A stretch of 37,019 bases of DNA from Verrucomicrobiota bacterium (GTDB taxonomy: Bacteria; Verrucomicrobiota; Verrucomicrobiia; Verrucomicrobiales; V1-33), in NCBI GenBank assembly GCA_003402705.1, contig QQNF01000042.1, positions 1 through 37,019 of the forward strand, in the 5' to 3' direction. Under the pieces are notes generated by a model. It made no database searches and was not told where the DNA came from. It saw only the letters and a list, made by a program, of their open reading frames with translations. The position numbers and the translations under genes were made by a program. Below are positions 16,263 through 24,199 of this stretch, piece after piece (positions within the stretch are counted from its first letter, which is position 1; every line of letters starts with the position of its first letter).

Positions 16263-17171
16263 ATGACTCCCCGCCCCATCCTCGCCTCCCTCCTCCTCGC
16301 CTGCACCCTAACCAACCCAGCCACCGCCGCTGACCCCATCCGCGTCCTCGTCTGGGATGAACAACAGCCAGAACAGAAAAAAGCCTACGGCGACAAATTC
16401 CTCGGCGAAACCATCGCCGCTCACCTCGCCACCCTCCCAGGCCTCTCCGTCAAATCCGCCAACCTCAAATCCCCGGAACAAGGCCTCGACCCCGCCACTC
16501 TCGATAAGACCGACGTCATCGTCTGGTGGGGCCACGTCCAGCACCAGGCCGTCAATGTCGCCAGCGTCGAACGCGTCGTCGAACGCGTCCTCACAGGCCG
16601 TCTCTCCCTCGTCGCCCTCCACTCCGCTCACTGGTCCCGCCCCTTCGTCCGCCTCATGCAGGAACGCGCCCGCTCCGACGCCAGCGCCTCCATCCCCGAA
16701 AACCTCCGCGCCGCCGCCACCATCACCTCCACTAACGAACAATGCATCGGCGTCGGCGTCAAGCCAGACGCCCGCCTCACCCCGTTCCTCGAAAAAACCG
16801 GCGACACTTCATGGCAACTCACCCTCCCCGCCTGCGTCTTCCCCTCCTACCGCCCCGACGGCGCTCCCAGCCACGTCACCACGCTCCTCCCCAATCACCC
16901 CATCGCCTCCGGCCTCCCCGAAAAATGGGACGTCTCTCAGACCGAGATGTACAGCGAACCCTTCCACGTCCCCAAACCCGACGCCGTCATCTTCGAAGAA
17001 CGCTGGGATAAGGGCGAATGGTTCCGCAGCGGCTGTCTCTGGAACATCGGTACCGGCCGCGTCTTCTACTTCCGCCCAGGCCACGAATCCTATCCAGTCT
17101 TCACTCAGCCAAAACCGCTCCGCGTCATCGAAAACGCCGTCCGCTTCCTAGCCACCCCACCCACCAGATAA
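16263..17171 (+). CDS. ThuA-domain exported protein
   Basis: The 302-residue protein starts with a signal peptide (hydrophobic LASLLLACTLTNPATAA, cleavage likely before DPIRV). The remainder is a ThuA-like domain, a class I glutamine-amidotransferase-like fold named after the trehalose utilisation protein: IRVLVWDEQQPEQKKAYGD, TDVIVWWGHVQHQAV, LSLVALHSAHWSRPF, VTTLLPNHPIASGLPEKWDV, TEMYSEPFHVPKPD and VFYFRPGHESYPVF. ThuA-like proteins in these phyla are linked to sugar or polyol oxidation and breakdown, but the reaction is not known. It lies 43 bases after DUF1501 and ends six bases from the convergent pyrF stop. Confidence 0.9.
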   Translation: MTPRPILASLLLACTLTNPATAADPIRVLVWDEQQPEQKKAYGDKFLGETIAAHLATLPGLSVKSANLKSPEQGLDPATLDKTDVIVWWGHVQHQAVNVASVERVVERVLTGRLSLVALHSAHWSRPFVRLMQERARSDASASIPENLRAAATITSTNEQCIGVGVKPDARLTPFLEKTGDTSWQLTLPACVFPSYRPDGAPSHVTTLLPNHPIASGLPEKWDVSQTEMYSEPFHVPKPDAVIFEERWDKGEWFRSGCLWNIGTGRVFYFRPGHESYPVFTQPKPLRVIENAVRFLATPPTR

Positions 17172-17177
17172 CCCCCC

Positions 17178-17948
17178 TCACCTCCCCAGCGCCGCCGCAA
17201 TCTGCGCACGCCATTCCTCCGCCGCTTCCCCAGGCGTCGATCCATCGCTCGGATACAGAATCCCGCGCGACACGTTCACCAGCGCCGGAGCCCGCCGCCC
17301 AGACCCGCGCAACGCCGCCAGATCACCCCCCTGCGCCCCTAACCCAGGCACCAGCAGCGGCGCATCAGGCAGCAGCGGCAGAATGTCAGGATCCGCATTC
17401 GTCAATCCCACCACAAAACCCACGTCCGCAGGCGCTCCCGCCGCACGGTCCGCCATCTCCCCCACCAGCTCAAACACCCGCCGCCCGTCCGCCAGCCGCT
17501 GCTTCTCAATGTCCTCCGCTCCCGGATTCGACGTCACCGCCAGCAGATACAACCCCCGGCCCTCGCACGCCAGAAACGGCTCGATCGAATCAAACCCCAG
17601 AAACGGATTCAGCGTCACCGCGTCCGCCCCCAGCGCCTCGAACGCCGCCTGCGCATAATACCGCTGCGTCTCCCCGATATCGCTCCGCTTCGCATCCAGA
17701 ATCACCGGAATGTCCCGCGGCACCGCCGCAATCACCGCCTCCAGTATCGCCACCCCGCGCGACCCCATCGCCTCGAAATACGCACTGTTAGGCTTGAAGC
17801 ACGCCGCATGCGGAGCCGTCTCCTCAATCACCCGCAGACAGAAATCCTTCACCGGTTCACCCGTCAGCCCGGGCCTCGGATCCAGTCCTACACAGAGATT
17901 GCTGCCTGTCGCCGCAATGCGGGCACGGAGTTTGTCAAGGTATCGCAT
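17178..17948 (-). CDS. pyrF: Orotidine 5'-phosphate decarboxylase (type 2)
   Basis: The 256-residue enzyme converts OMP to UMP, the last step of de novo pyrimidine synthesis, in the cytosol. The ATG at 17948 (MRYLDKL) is chosen because the core TGSNLCVGLDPRPG follows at the usual distance; an ATG 39 bases upstream would overlap the preceding gene. The catalytic D-x-K-x-x-D motif is intact (DAKRSDIGET, D85, K87, D90). The phosphate-binding parts are ALVNVSRGILYP and VPGLGAQGGD. The long form with TLNPFLGFDSIEPF identifies the type 2 (mycobacterial-like) subfamily. It lies 13 bases downstream of the dihydroorotase-like gene, so the two are probably one operon. Confidence 0.95.
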   Translation of the reverse strand: MRYLDKLRARIAATGSNLCVGLDPRPGLTGEPVKDFCLRVIEETAPHAACFKPNSAYFEAMGSRGVAILEAVIAAVPRDIPVILDAKRSDIGETQRYYAQAAFEALGADAVTLNPFLGFDSIEPFLACEGRGLYLLAVTSNPGAEDIEKQRLADGRRVFELVGEMADRAAGAPADVGFVVGLTNADPDILPLLPDAPLLVPGLGAQGGDLAALRGSGRRAPALVNVSRGILYPSDGSTPGEAAEEWRAQIAAALGR

Positions 17949-17961
17949 GTCAGATGTTTGG

Positions 17962-19248
17962 TCAGAGTCGTTCCAGCAGCTTCTCACCCCCTAGCACCAC
18001 CATCGCCACCCGCCCCCGCAGCCGCTTCCCCAGAAACGGCGTGTTCGCACTCTTGCTGCGCAGAAATTCACGATCCACCACCGTCTCAGCCCCCGGATCA
18101 AACAACACCACATCCGCCACCGCCCCCTCCGCAATCACCGGCACCGGCAACCCCAGCAGACGCCGCGGTGCCGCACTGAACCGCTCCACCAGCGTCTCCC
18201 AACTCAGCCGCCCGCTCGCCACAAACCGCTCATGCAACGCCGGCAGCGCCGTCTCCAGTCCCGTCATCCCAAACGGAGCCGACGCAAAATCACACTCCTT
18301 CTCAAACGCCGTCCGCGGCGCATGCGCCGTCACCAGCACATCCAGCGTCCCATCCACCAACCCTGCCAGCAGCGCCTCCCCGTCCGCCGCAGGCCGCAAC
18401 GGCGGCTTCACCTTGAACGACGTGTCGTAATCCCCCACATCCGCATCCGTGAACAGCAGATGATGCACCGCCACCCCAGCCGTCACCGCCACCCCCTCAC
18501 GCTTATGCCGCCTCACCGTCTCCACCCCACGCGCCGTCGTCACCTGCAGCACATGCAGCCGACTCCCGCAACTCTGCGCCAGCCGGATATCCCGCGCGAT
18601 CCCGATCTCCTCCGCACACGCCGGCAACCCAGGCAATCCCAGGCTGCACGACACCCCGCCCTCGTGCATCGTCCCCCCAGCCGACAACTCCCTCACATCC
18701 CCGCACGTCCCCACCAGTATCCCAATGTCCCGCGCATACTGCAGCGCCCGCCGCAACAGCAGCGGATTGTGCACCGCCTCCCCAGCATCCGTAATCATCA
18801 CCGCTCCCCGCTCCGCCATCCCGCCAATCTCCGCCAGCTCCTCCCCCGCACGCTGTTTGCTCAGGCATCCAGCCACCACCACCGGTATCCGCGACTGCCT
18901 CGCCGCCATCTCCACCACACTCTGCACCATCCCCCCATTGTCCACCGCAGGCGTCGTGTCCGGCATCACCAGCAATCCCGTAAACCCACCATTCACCGCC
19001 GCCTCCGTCCCGCTCCCCACCGTCTCCGCATCCTCCCGACCAGGCTCCCGCAAGTGCGCCTCCAGATCAAACAACCCCGGCAGCAACACCTTCCCCTCCC
19101 CACTCACCACCCGCACCCCAGCCCCCACCACCTCGCCTGCCACCGGAAAATGCCAACGTCCCTCCCGCCACTCGACATCAGCCTCCCGCACCGGCGTCCC
19201 GTCTCCGGGAACCACCGTCACTCGCTGGAATAAGATCGCTTCACTCAT
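17962..19248 (-). CDS. pyrC: Dihydroorotase-like protein, probably non-catalytic (PyrC')
   Basis: At 428 residues it aligns end to end with class I dihydroorotase (cyclic amidohydrolase fold). Of the six metal ligands known from Bacillus enzymes, four are replaced: the first His of DLHVH is E63 (DLEAHLREPG), the His of AHCED is T181 (VGTCGD), the His of CHIST is Q235 (VLQVTT), and the Asp of ATDHAPH is A308 (VTAHAPR). H65 and D154 remain, as does the substrate Arg in LREPG. An active zinc site is therefore very unlikely. Such pseudo-dihydroorotases (for example PyrC' of Pseudomonas) act as structural partners of aspartate transcarbamoylase. The family pairing with pyrB is known, but no pyrB lies in this window. 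It is cotranscribed with pyrF. A catalytic dihydroorotase should exist elsewhere. Confidence 0.88.
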   Translation of the reverse strand: MSEAILFQRVTVVPGDGTPVREADVEWREGRWHFPVAGEVVGAGVRVVSGEGKVLLPGLFDLEAHLREPGREDAETVGSGTEAAVNGGFTGLLVMPDTTPAVDNGGMVQSVVEMAARQSRIPVVVAGCLSKQRAGEELAEIGGMAERGAVMITDAGEAVHNPLLLRRALQYARDIGILVGTCGDVRELSAGGTMHEGGVSCSLGLPGLPACAEEIGIARDIRLAQSCGSRLHVLQVTTARGVETVRRHKREGVAVTAGVAVHHLLFTDADVGDYDTSFKVKPPLRPAADGEALLAGLVDGTLDVLVTAHAPRTAFEKECDFASAPFGMTGLETALPALHERFVASGRLSWETLVERFSAAPRRLLGLPVPVIAEGAVADVVLFDPGAETVVDREFLRSKSANTPFLGKRLRGRVAMVVLGGEKLLERL

Positions 19249-19259
19249 CAGACCCGCCG

Positions 19260-19288
19260 CCTATAGAAAGCACCCCAGCCACACGCAA
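19260..19288 (-). promoter_or_regulatory. Possible promoter of the pyrC'-pyrF pair
   Basis: On the minus strand TTGCGT (19288-19283) and TATAGG (19265-19260) are 17 bases apart, ending 11 bases from the start codon. The match to sigma-70 is moderate and the leader would be very short, possibly a few bases. Confidence 0.35.
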
Positions 19289-19309
19289 GGGACAATGATA
19301 CCAGCCCCC

Positions 19310-19339
19310 TTGACAAACCACACCCCCTCCCCCAATACT
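19310..19339 (+). promoter_or_regulatory. Promoter of tRNA-Thr
   Basis: A perfect -35 TTGACA (19310-19315), an 18-base spacer and AATACT (19334-19339, four of six consensus bases) place transcription start near 19346, about 10 bases before the mature tRNA. Confidence 0.65.
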
Positions 19340-19356
19340 CCCCCCTCCAAGCTCCC

Positions 19357-19431
19357 GCCGGTGTAGCTCAGTGGTAGAGCAGCGCATTCGTAATGCGCAG
19401 GTCGTCGGTTCAATCCCGACCACCGGCTCCA
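19357..19431 (+). tRNA. tRNA-Thr (anticodon CGT), CCA encoded
   Basis: A complete cloverleaf is visible. The acceptor GCCGGTG (19357-19363) pairs with CACCGGC (19421-19427), the D arm is GCTC/GAGC, and the anticodon stem GCGCA/TGCGC holds loop TTCGTAA with anticodon CGT. The T arm GTCGG/CCGAC has loop TTCAATC, the discriminator is T, and CCA ends at 19431. It reads ACG codons. It has its own promoter and is divergent from the pyrimidine genes. Confidence 0.97.
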
Positions 19432-19651
19432 GCTAATTCGCTGGAAATCAAGGGATTCGCCACAATCCCGCTGCCAACCGGAAAATCGCCGGAAATGCAC
19501 CGGATCGCCCGAAAATCCGCCCTCAGCCCAAATTCATGGCGCTGGATTGGTACCAAAAATCCCACTCCTCCCCCTCCTGCACCATCGGCAGCATCGGCGG
19601 AACCGCAGGAAGCCTACACCCCCATCCAATCCGCCACCAATCTCCCCACCA

Positions 19652-19687
19652 GAAATCTCAAATTTCAAATCTCAGATCTCAAATCCC
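19652..19687. repeat. Short low-complexity AAATCTC-type tandem repeat
   Basis: Degenerate units of AAATCTCA, AATTTCAA and ATCTCAGA follow each other for 36 bases just downstream of the DUF1552 stop. The AT-rich run stands out from the GC-rich background. The 266-base gap from the tRNA to this gene holds no other recognisable feature. Confidence 0.6.
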
Positions 19688-19697
19688 CCATCCACCC

Positions 19698-20996
19698 CTA
19701 CGCCAACTCCCTCAGCACCCCCTTACTGTCCGCAAACGTTTCCTGCTTCAACCCTGCCGCACGACCCAGCGTCAGCCACAAATCCGCCAGCGGCCGCTCC
19801 CCATCATACCTCAAATGCCCCCGCGGAGCCAGCGCCCCCGCCGCCCGACCCGCCAGCAGCACCTGCAGATTGCTGTACTTGTGATCCCCGCCATCACTGA
19901 TCCCGCTGCCCATGCAGACCGTTGCATTATCAAGGAGCGACCCCTCGCCCTCCGGAACCGCCTTCATCCGCGCCACCACTTCCGCAAAAAACTGCACATG
20001 AAACCGGTCGATCTTCATGATCGCCGCCTTCGCTTCCGCGCTCTTCGTATGCGTTAGAACATGGTGATTCTGCGGCTTCTCGAACACCCCGTGGTAATAC
20101 CGCGGACTGTCCCAGCGCTCCGGATCCACCATCAGCGACACCACCCGCGTCAGGTCCTGCTGAAACGCGAACACAAACAACTCCGCCATCAGCCGCAGAT
20201 ACTCCCCCCGGTCCTCCGGAATCCCCGCCGGCTCCGGAAACGGAATCTTCTTCAGCCGCCCCGCCGCATTCTCCGCTAACTGAATCCGCCGCTCCGTCGC
20301 CCGCACACTCTCCAGATACTCCTCCATCTTCACCTGATCACTCCGCCCCAGTCGGCTGTTCAACTGCTTCGCATCCGCTAGAATCACATCCAGCACACTC
20401 CGCGCCGACCCGCCCCCAGCCCCGCCGAACAACCGCCGGAACACCGCCCGCGGATTCTTCTCCGTGTTCGCCGCATAGCCCGGACCCACCCACGACACAC
20501 ACTCGTAGTACCGCGTCTCCTTGTTATCCGTGAAATCATTGCAGCTCAGCTCCAGCGACGGCAGCGCCGTGTCCCGTCCCAGCTCCCGCGCCATCAGCTG
20601 ATCCAGCGTCGTGTTCGTCGGAAAACCGCCATCCAGCGTCTCCGACGGCGGCGAGCTGCTCATCCAGCACGACCCGCACTGCGCATGCACCCCCGTCCCA
20701 CCCACAAACACCCGGTCCAGCCCCGTGATCAGCGTCACCTCGTCCTGCACCCCCGCCAGCGGCTCCAGCGCCGCCGGAAGATCAAACCCCATGCCCGTCA
20801 GCTTCGGCAGAAACGTCGCCTGATTGTACCCGTTAGGCGTGTACAGAAACGCCGCCCGCAGCGGCCGCCCGCCCGCCCCTCCTGCCGCCCGCGCCCCCCG
20901 CGGCATCATCGCTTCAAGCCACGGCAGCGCCATGGCAACGCCCGCACGCCTCAGCAGCGTCCGGCGGGATAGAACTGTCGTGCGGGGAGTATTCAT
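19698..20996 (-). CDS. DUF1552 domain-containing exported protein
   Basis: The 432-residue product is a DUF1552 protein with a Tat-type leader (LSRRTLLRRAGVAMALPWLEA). Typical stretches are RAAFLYTPNGYNQATFLPKL, VTLITGLDRVF, HAQCGSCWMSSSP, FPTNTTLDQLMARELG, SLELSCNDFTDNKET, YECVSWVGPGYAANTEKNPR, VSLMVDPERWDSPRYYHGVF and VCMGSGISDGGDHKYSNLQV. The family is found almost only beside DUF1592-type proteins in Planctomycetota, Verrucomicrobiota and relatives, and its biochemical role is unknown. The start codon overlaps the stop of the upstream DUF1592 gene by four bases (ATGA), so translation is coupled and the two proteins likely act together in the periplasm. Confidence 0.93.
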   Translation of the reverse strand: MNTPRTTVLSRRTLLRRAGVAMALPWLEAMMPRGARAAGGAGGRPLRAAFLYTPNGYNQATFLPKLTGMGFDLPAALEPLAGVQDEVTLITGLDRVFVGGTGVHAQCGSCWMSSSPPSETLDGGFPTNTTLDQLMARELGRDTALPSLELSCNDFTDNKETRYYECVSWVGPGYAANTEKNPRAVFRRLFGGAGGGSARSVLDVILADAKQLNSRLGRSDQVKMEEYLESVRATERRIQLAENAAGRLKKIPFPEPAGIPEDRGEYLRLMAELFVFAFQQDLTRVVSLMVDPERWDSPRYYHGVFEKPQNHHVLTHTKSAEAKAAIMKIDRFHVQFFAEVVARMKAVPEGEGSLLDNATVCMGSGISDGGDHKYSNLQVLLAGRAAGALAPRGHLRYDGERPLADLWLTLGRAAGLKQETFADSKGVLRELA

Positions 20997-23761
20997 TGGG
21001 TGCGTGTATGACGAAATGGATAGGACGATGCCACTGCCGAAAGAATCCCGCTCAGCCGGTAACCATCCGCCGCCGCAGCCGCCTCGATCTCCTCCACCGC
21101 CGGCAGATCACACAGCTCCAGCTTCCGCCCCAGCCCGTAACTCAGCACATGCTCGATGAACCCCCTCACAAACTCCTCCTTGTGCGCCATCACCGCCATC
21201 TTGAACTCCGCCGGTCCATCGAACGCCTGCCCGTGCCACTCGCCACTCGCGTCCACCGGCTGACCCGCATCCCGCTTCCGCCGCGACCCCACCGGATCAA
21301 ATGCCTCCAGCGCAAATCCCGGAGGATCCAGCCTCACATGACAGGAATAACACGCCGCCTCGCTCCGGTGCGCCTCAAACCGCTGCCGCACACTCTCCTT
21401 TTCATCAGACGGCCGCTCCGCCTCCTTCAGCACAAACGCAATCTTCGGCTCCTGCGGCGGCCGATTGAAAATGCTCTCCAGCAGCCACGCCCCGCGCTTC
21501 ACCGGACTCGTCCGCACCGGCAGCGACGTCACCGTCAGCGGCCCAGCCATCGTCAGATAACCCCCGCGCGTCTTGTCAGGAAGCTTCGTACGCCACCAGA
21601 TGTTGTTCATCCGCTGATCCTTCAGATCTTCACTGCTGTTCATCCTCAGATTCAGCTCCCGGATCTTCGCCCCGCACACCTCCTCCAATCCATAATGCTT
21701 CACCAGCTTCAGATTCACCCACGTGTACCCAGGATCAATGAAATCCAGAATGCTCCCGTTCTCCACCAGCACCGTCTCAAACAACAGCAGCGCCTCCACC
21801 AGCATCGGCGCATGCAGCGTCCGCTTCCCGTTCTGCCCGTAGTAAAACGCCGGAAACAGCTTCGGATCCGGCTTCGCCGTGTATAGCTGATCCAGCCGCA
21901 GCCACTGCACCGCAAACGACTCCGCAAACTCCTTCACCCTTCCGTCCCGGATCATCCGCGCCACTTGCGCCTCCACCCCCTCCGCCGTTCCTAACAATCC
22001 ACCGCGCGCCGCCTCCAGCAGCTCGTCGTCCGGCGGAGCAGCCCACAGAAAATACGCCAGCCGCGACGCCAGCTCATAAGCCTCCAGCGCCCGCACCGTT
22101 CCCGCAGGTTCCCTCGGCCCCGTTAGGTACAGAAACTCCGGCGACGCCAGCGCCGCCGCTAGCGCTTCACGCATCGCATCCGGAAAACCCGCGCCCGCCT
22201 TCGTCGCCCCGTCATACAACCCCATGTATCGCCCCAGAATCTCCTCATGCACCGGATGCCGGAACAACCGCGCCAGAAACCCCTCCAGCCGCGCCGCCGC
22301 AATCCGCCGCTTCTCCTTCGCCGACATCCGCACCACCTTCCCCGCCGCCGCCAGCGGATCCCCGCTCCCCCCATTCGTGATGAACCCCAGGTCATCCAGC
22401 AGCACATGATTCCCACTGAATCCCGACCCGTCCACATGCAGCGACGCAATCCCCTCGCCGTCCGGTGCCCGGAACGAATAAAACGTGTTCCCCACTCCCT
22501 CACCAACCGGAATCACATCCCGCAGGGTGTGCGTCCCCCCGCCCGTGAATGTCACCGTCAGCGCCACCGCACCCTTCTCCCCGCGCCGCCCTAGCACACT
22601 CACCGCCAGATCGGAAATCACCTCGCCGGGCATCCCCTCCACCGCAAACTCCAGATCAAGCACCTTCGCGCCCTGCTCCTGATTCGTGAACAATCCCTCC
22701 CCGGACGTCTCCTCCGCCGTCGAAAACCCCGCCACCCACAGCACCTGCGGCGACGTCACCCGCAACCGCTTCCGCCCTTCCGGCCCGAACCGGATCCCCA
22801 GACTCTGCCCCGGCCCCACCACAAGATTCGCTTCCTCCGCCTGCCAAACCCCGCCCGTCCCCTCAGCGTACGCCGTCGCCACATTGAACCGGAATTGATA
22901 GGTCACCGTCGCCGCCCCGCCCTCCTTTGCCTGCCTCGGCAGGTCCAGATTCGGCGCAAAACCGTCCGCCGCATATCCCGGAATCTCGCCCGCGTACCCG
23001 ACCAGTTCCCCCAGCTCGAACGGCGGTGCCGCCGGATCCCCCGCCAGCGCCCGGAAAATCGCACTCTGCTGCCCTAGCTTCGGACTGCTCACAATCGCCC
23101 GACCCGTCTCCAGATACTTCTCCAGCAGCAGCGGCGACAGATTCATCGCATCGCCCCGGTTGCTGTACCCATGCTCCGCCCGGTTGTCCCCTGGTAATCC
23201 CGCCTCCGGCAGCAGCACCGGATACTTCAGCCCGTATTCCCTCACAAAAATACTCACCGGCTCCGGCATCGCCTTCATCCCGCTCCGGAAATACCCGCCA
23301 TTCACCGGCAACCGCTCCGGAAACATGAACAGATCATGCTCCAGCCCAAACAAATCCCTCACGCTGTTGTTATACTCCAGCCGCGTCAGCCGCCGCAGCA
23401 CCGGCTTCCCCGGATCCCTCATCCCCAGCCGCGGATCCGCCGCCGCCGCCAGTTCCCGGATCCACCCTGTCAATCTCGCCCGTTCCTCCGCCCCCGGCTG
23501 CGTCTTGTCCTTCGGCGGCGGCATCTGCAGGGTCTCCACCTTCTCCAGCACCCCCGCCCACGGCTCCCGGTCCCCCAGCGCCTCCGCCAGCGTCCGGTAA
23601 CGCTCCAGATTCACCCCGCCCTTCGGTCCCTCCTCGTCCCCGTGACAGTCATAACAATACCGCTCCAGCAAAGGCCGCACCACCGTCTCGTAATCCGTCA
23701 GCGCCGCCCGCCCCGGAAGCACCGCCACCGCCATCAGCCACGCAATTGTCAGGGTCTTCAT
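20993..23761 (-). CDS. DUF1592 family cytochrome c-like exported protein (PSD1-type)
   Basis: The 922-residue protein starts at the ATG at 23761, which gives a signal peptide (MKTLTIAWLMAVAVLPGRAA). The frame is open 300 bases further upstream, but that stretch translates repeat DNA. The N-terminal domain has a c-type heme site CYDCH (C36, C39, H40) followed by PKGGVN and WAGVLEKVETLQMPPP. Later come the DUF1587, DUF1595, DUF1592, DUF1588 and DUF1585 modules: RRLTRLEYNNSVRDLFGL, ASRLAYFLWAAPPDDELL, FAVQWLRLDQLY, NIWWRTKLPDKTRGGYLT, and a second CxxCH, CYSCHVRLDPPGFALEAF. Two hemes suggest electron transfer in the periplasm, perhaps linked to polymer oxidation; this is inference. It is coupled to DUF1552 by an ATGA overlap. 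No Shine-Dalgarno lies directly before the start. Confidence 0.93.
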   Translation of the reverse strand: MKTLTIAWLMAVAVLPGRAALTDYETVVRPLLERYCYDCHGDEEGPKGGVNLERYRTLAEALGDREPWAGVLEKVETLQMPPPKDKTQPGAEERARLTGWIRELAAAADPRLGMRDPGKPVLRRLTRLEYNNSVRDLFGLEHDLFMFPERLPVNGGYFRSGMKAMPEPVSIFVREYGLKYPVLLPEAGLPGDNRAEHGYSNRGDAMNLSPLLLEKYLETGRAIVSSPKLGQQSAIFRALAGDPAAPPFELGELVGYAGEIPGYAADGFAPNLDLPRQAKEGGAATVTYQFRFNVATAYAEGTGGVWQAEEANLVVGPGQSLGIRFGPEGRKRLRVTSPQVLWVAGFSTAEETSGEGLFTNQEQGAKVLDLEFAVEGMPGEVISDLAVSVLGRRGEKGAVALTVTFTGGGTHTLRDVIPVGEGVGNTFYSFRAPDGEGIASLHVDGSGFSGNHVLLDDLGFITNGGSGDPLAAAGKVVRMSAKEKRRIAAARLEGFLARLFRHPVHEEILGRYMGLYDGATKAGAGFPDAMREALAAALASPEFLYLTGPREPAGTVRALEAYELASRLAYFLWAAPPDDELLEAARGGLLGTAEGVEAQVARMIRDGRVKEFAESFAVQWLRLDQLYTAKPDPKLFPAFYYGQNGKRTLHAPMLVEALLLFETVLVENGSILDFIDPGYTWVNLKLVKHYGLEEVCGAKIRELNLRMNSSEDLKDQRMNNIWWRTKLPDKTRGGYLTMAGPLTVTSLPVRTSPVKRGAWLLESIFNRPPQEPKIAFVLKEAERPSDEKESVRQRFEAHRSEAACYSCHVRLDPPGFALEAFDPVGSRRKRDAGQPVDASGEWHGQAFDGPAEFKMAVMAHKEEFVRGFIEHVLSYGLGRKLELCDLPAVEEIEAAAAADGYRLSGILSAVASSYPFRHTRTQ

Positions 23762-23860
23762 GGAAAAGTCGTGAATTTCGCCGTCACCCTCAGCCTCGCC
23801 TCCCTCTCCTCCCTTGTCCACCGACTCTTGTGAGGAAACCTCACCCCCCACACACCAAAA

Positions 23861-23903
23861 TGGCACAGACACCCCACCTGTGACCCCACAATGCCAAAAT
23901 CCA
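23861..23903. repeat. Hairpin repeat TGGCAC...CCTGTGACC, copy 1
   Basis: TGGCACAGACACC, then CACCTGTGACC and AATGCC match the copies at 24005-24045 and 36789-36829 along about 40 bases. The two halves can pair into a hairpin (CACAGACA / CACCTGTG, imperfect). Confidence 0.6.
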
Positions 23904-23928
23904 CCTCTCCTCAGCGGCAGCCACTGTA

Positions 23929-23949
23929 GCAGGCCGTCCCGGCCTTGTC
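23929..23949. repeat. GCAGGCCGTCCCGGCCTTGTC repeat, middle copy
   Basis: This 21-base element differs by one base from 323-343 and is very close to 36961-36980. GGCCGTCCCGGCC can fold back on itself (GGCC/GGCC). Confidence 0.6.
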
Positions 23950-24004
23950 GCTGCCAAACAGGAGCGTGGACTTTCCAGCCCGCGTCACCTCGCATCAAGC
24001 AAAG

Positions 24005-24045
24005 TGGCACGGGCGTCCCGCCTGTGACCCTCAATGCCCAAGACC
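24005..24045. repeat. Hairpin repeat TGGCAC...CCTGTGACC, copy 2
   Basis: This is the best-formed copy: CACGGGCG pairs with CGCCTGTG (one G-T) around a TCC loop, followed by ACCCTCAATGCCCAAG, which is also conserved in the copy at 36789. Confidence 0.65.
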
Positions 24046-24199
24046 ACGCAACCAGCCCCACCCATCGGCCTTCAACTCCCTGAATCCGCGCACTTCACAA
24101 AACAGTCCCTCCGATCGCCCATCCCACCCATCCCCCATCCCCCGCTTTCCCCGCACTCCCGGTTGCCACACCGCCCCGCGCGCCTGATCCGAATAGACC

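Larger units (their letters stand above)
23762..24199. other. 438-base intergenic region between divergent DUF1592 and jetA
   Basis: It must hold two divergent promoters, but no convincing -35/-10 pair is seen. It carries a perfect 6-bp palindrome (GTGAGG AAA CCTCAC, 23830-23844), two copies of the CACRGGC hairpin repeat and one GTCCCGGCCTTG repeat. The last 130 bases before jetA are C-rich and featureless. Confidence 0.6.

Noticed and set aside
24062..24199. Extension of the DUF1592 protein upstream of 23761 and phrases such as GTPVP in this region
   Set aside because: The reading passes through hairpin repeats; the same phrases arise wherever the repeat is translated.
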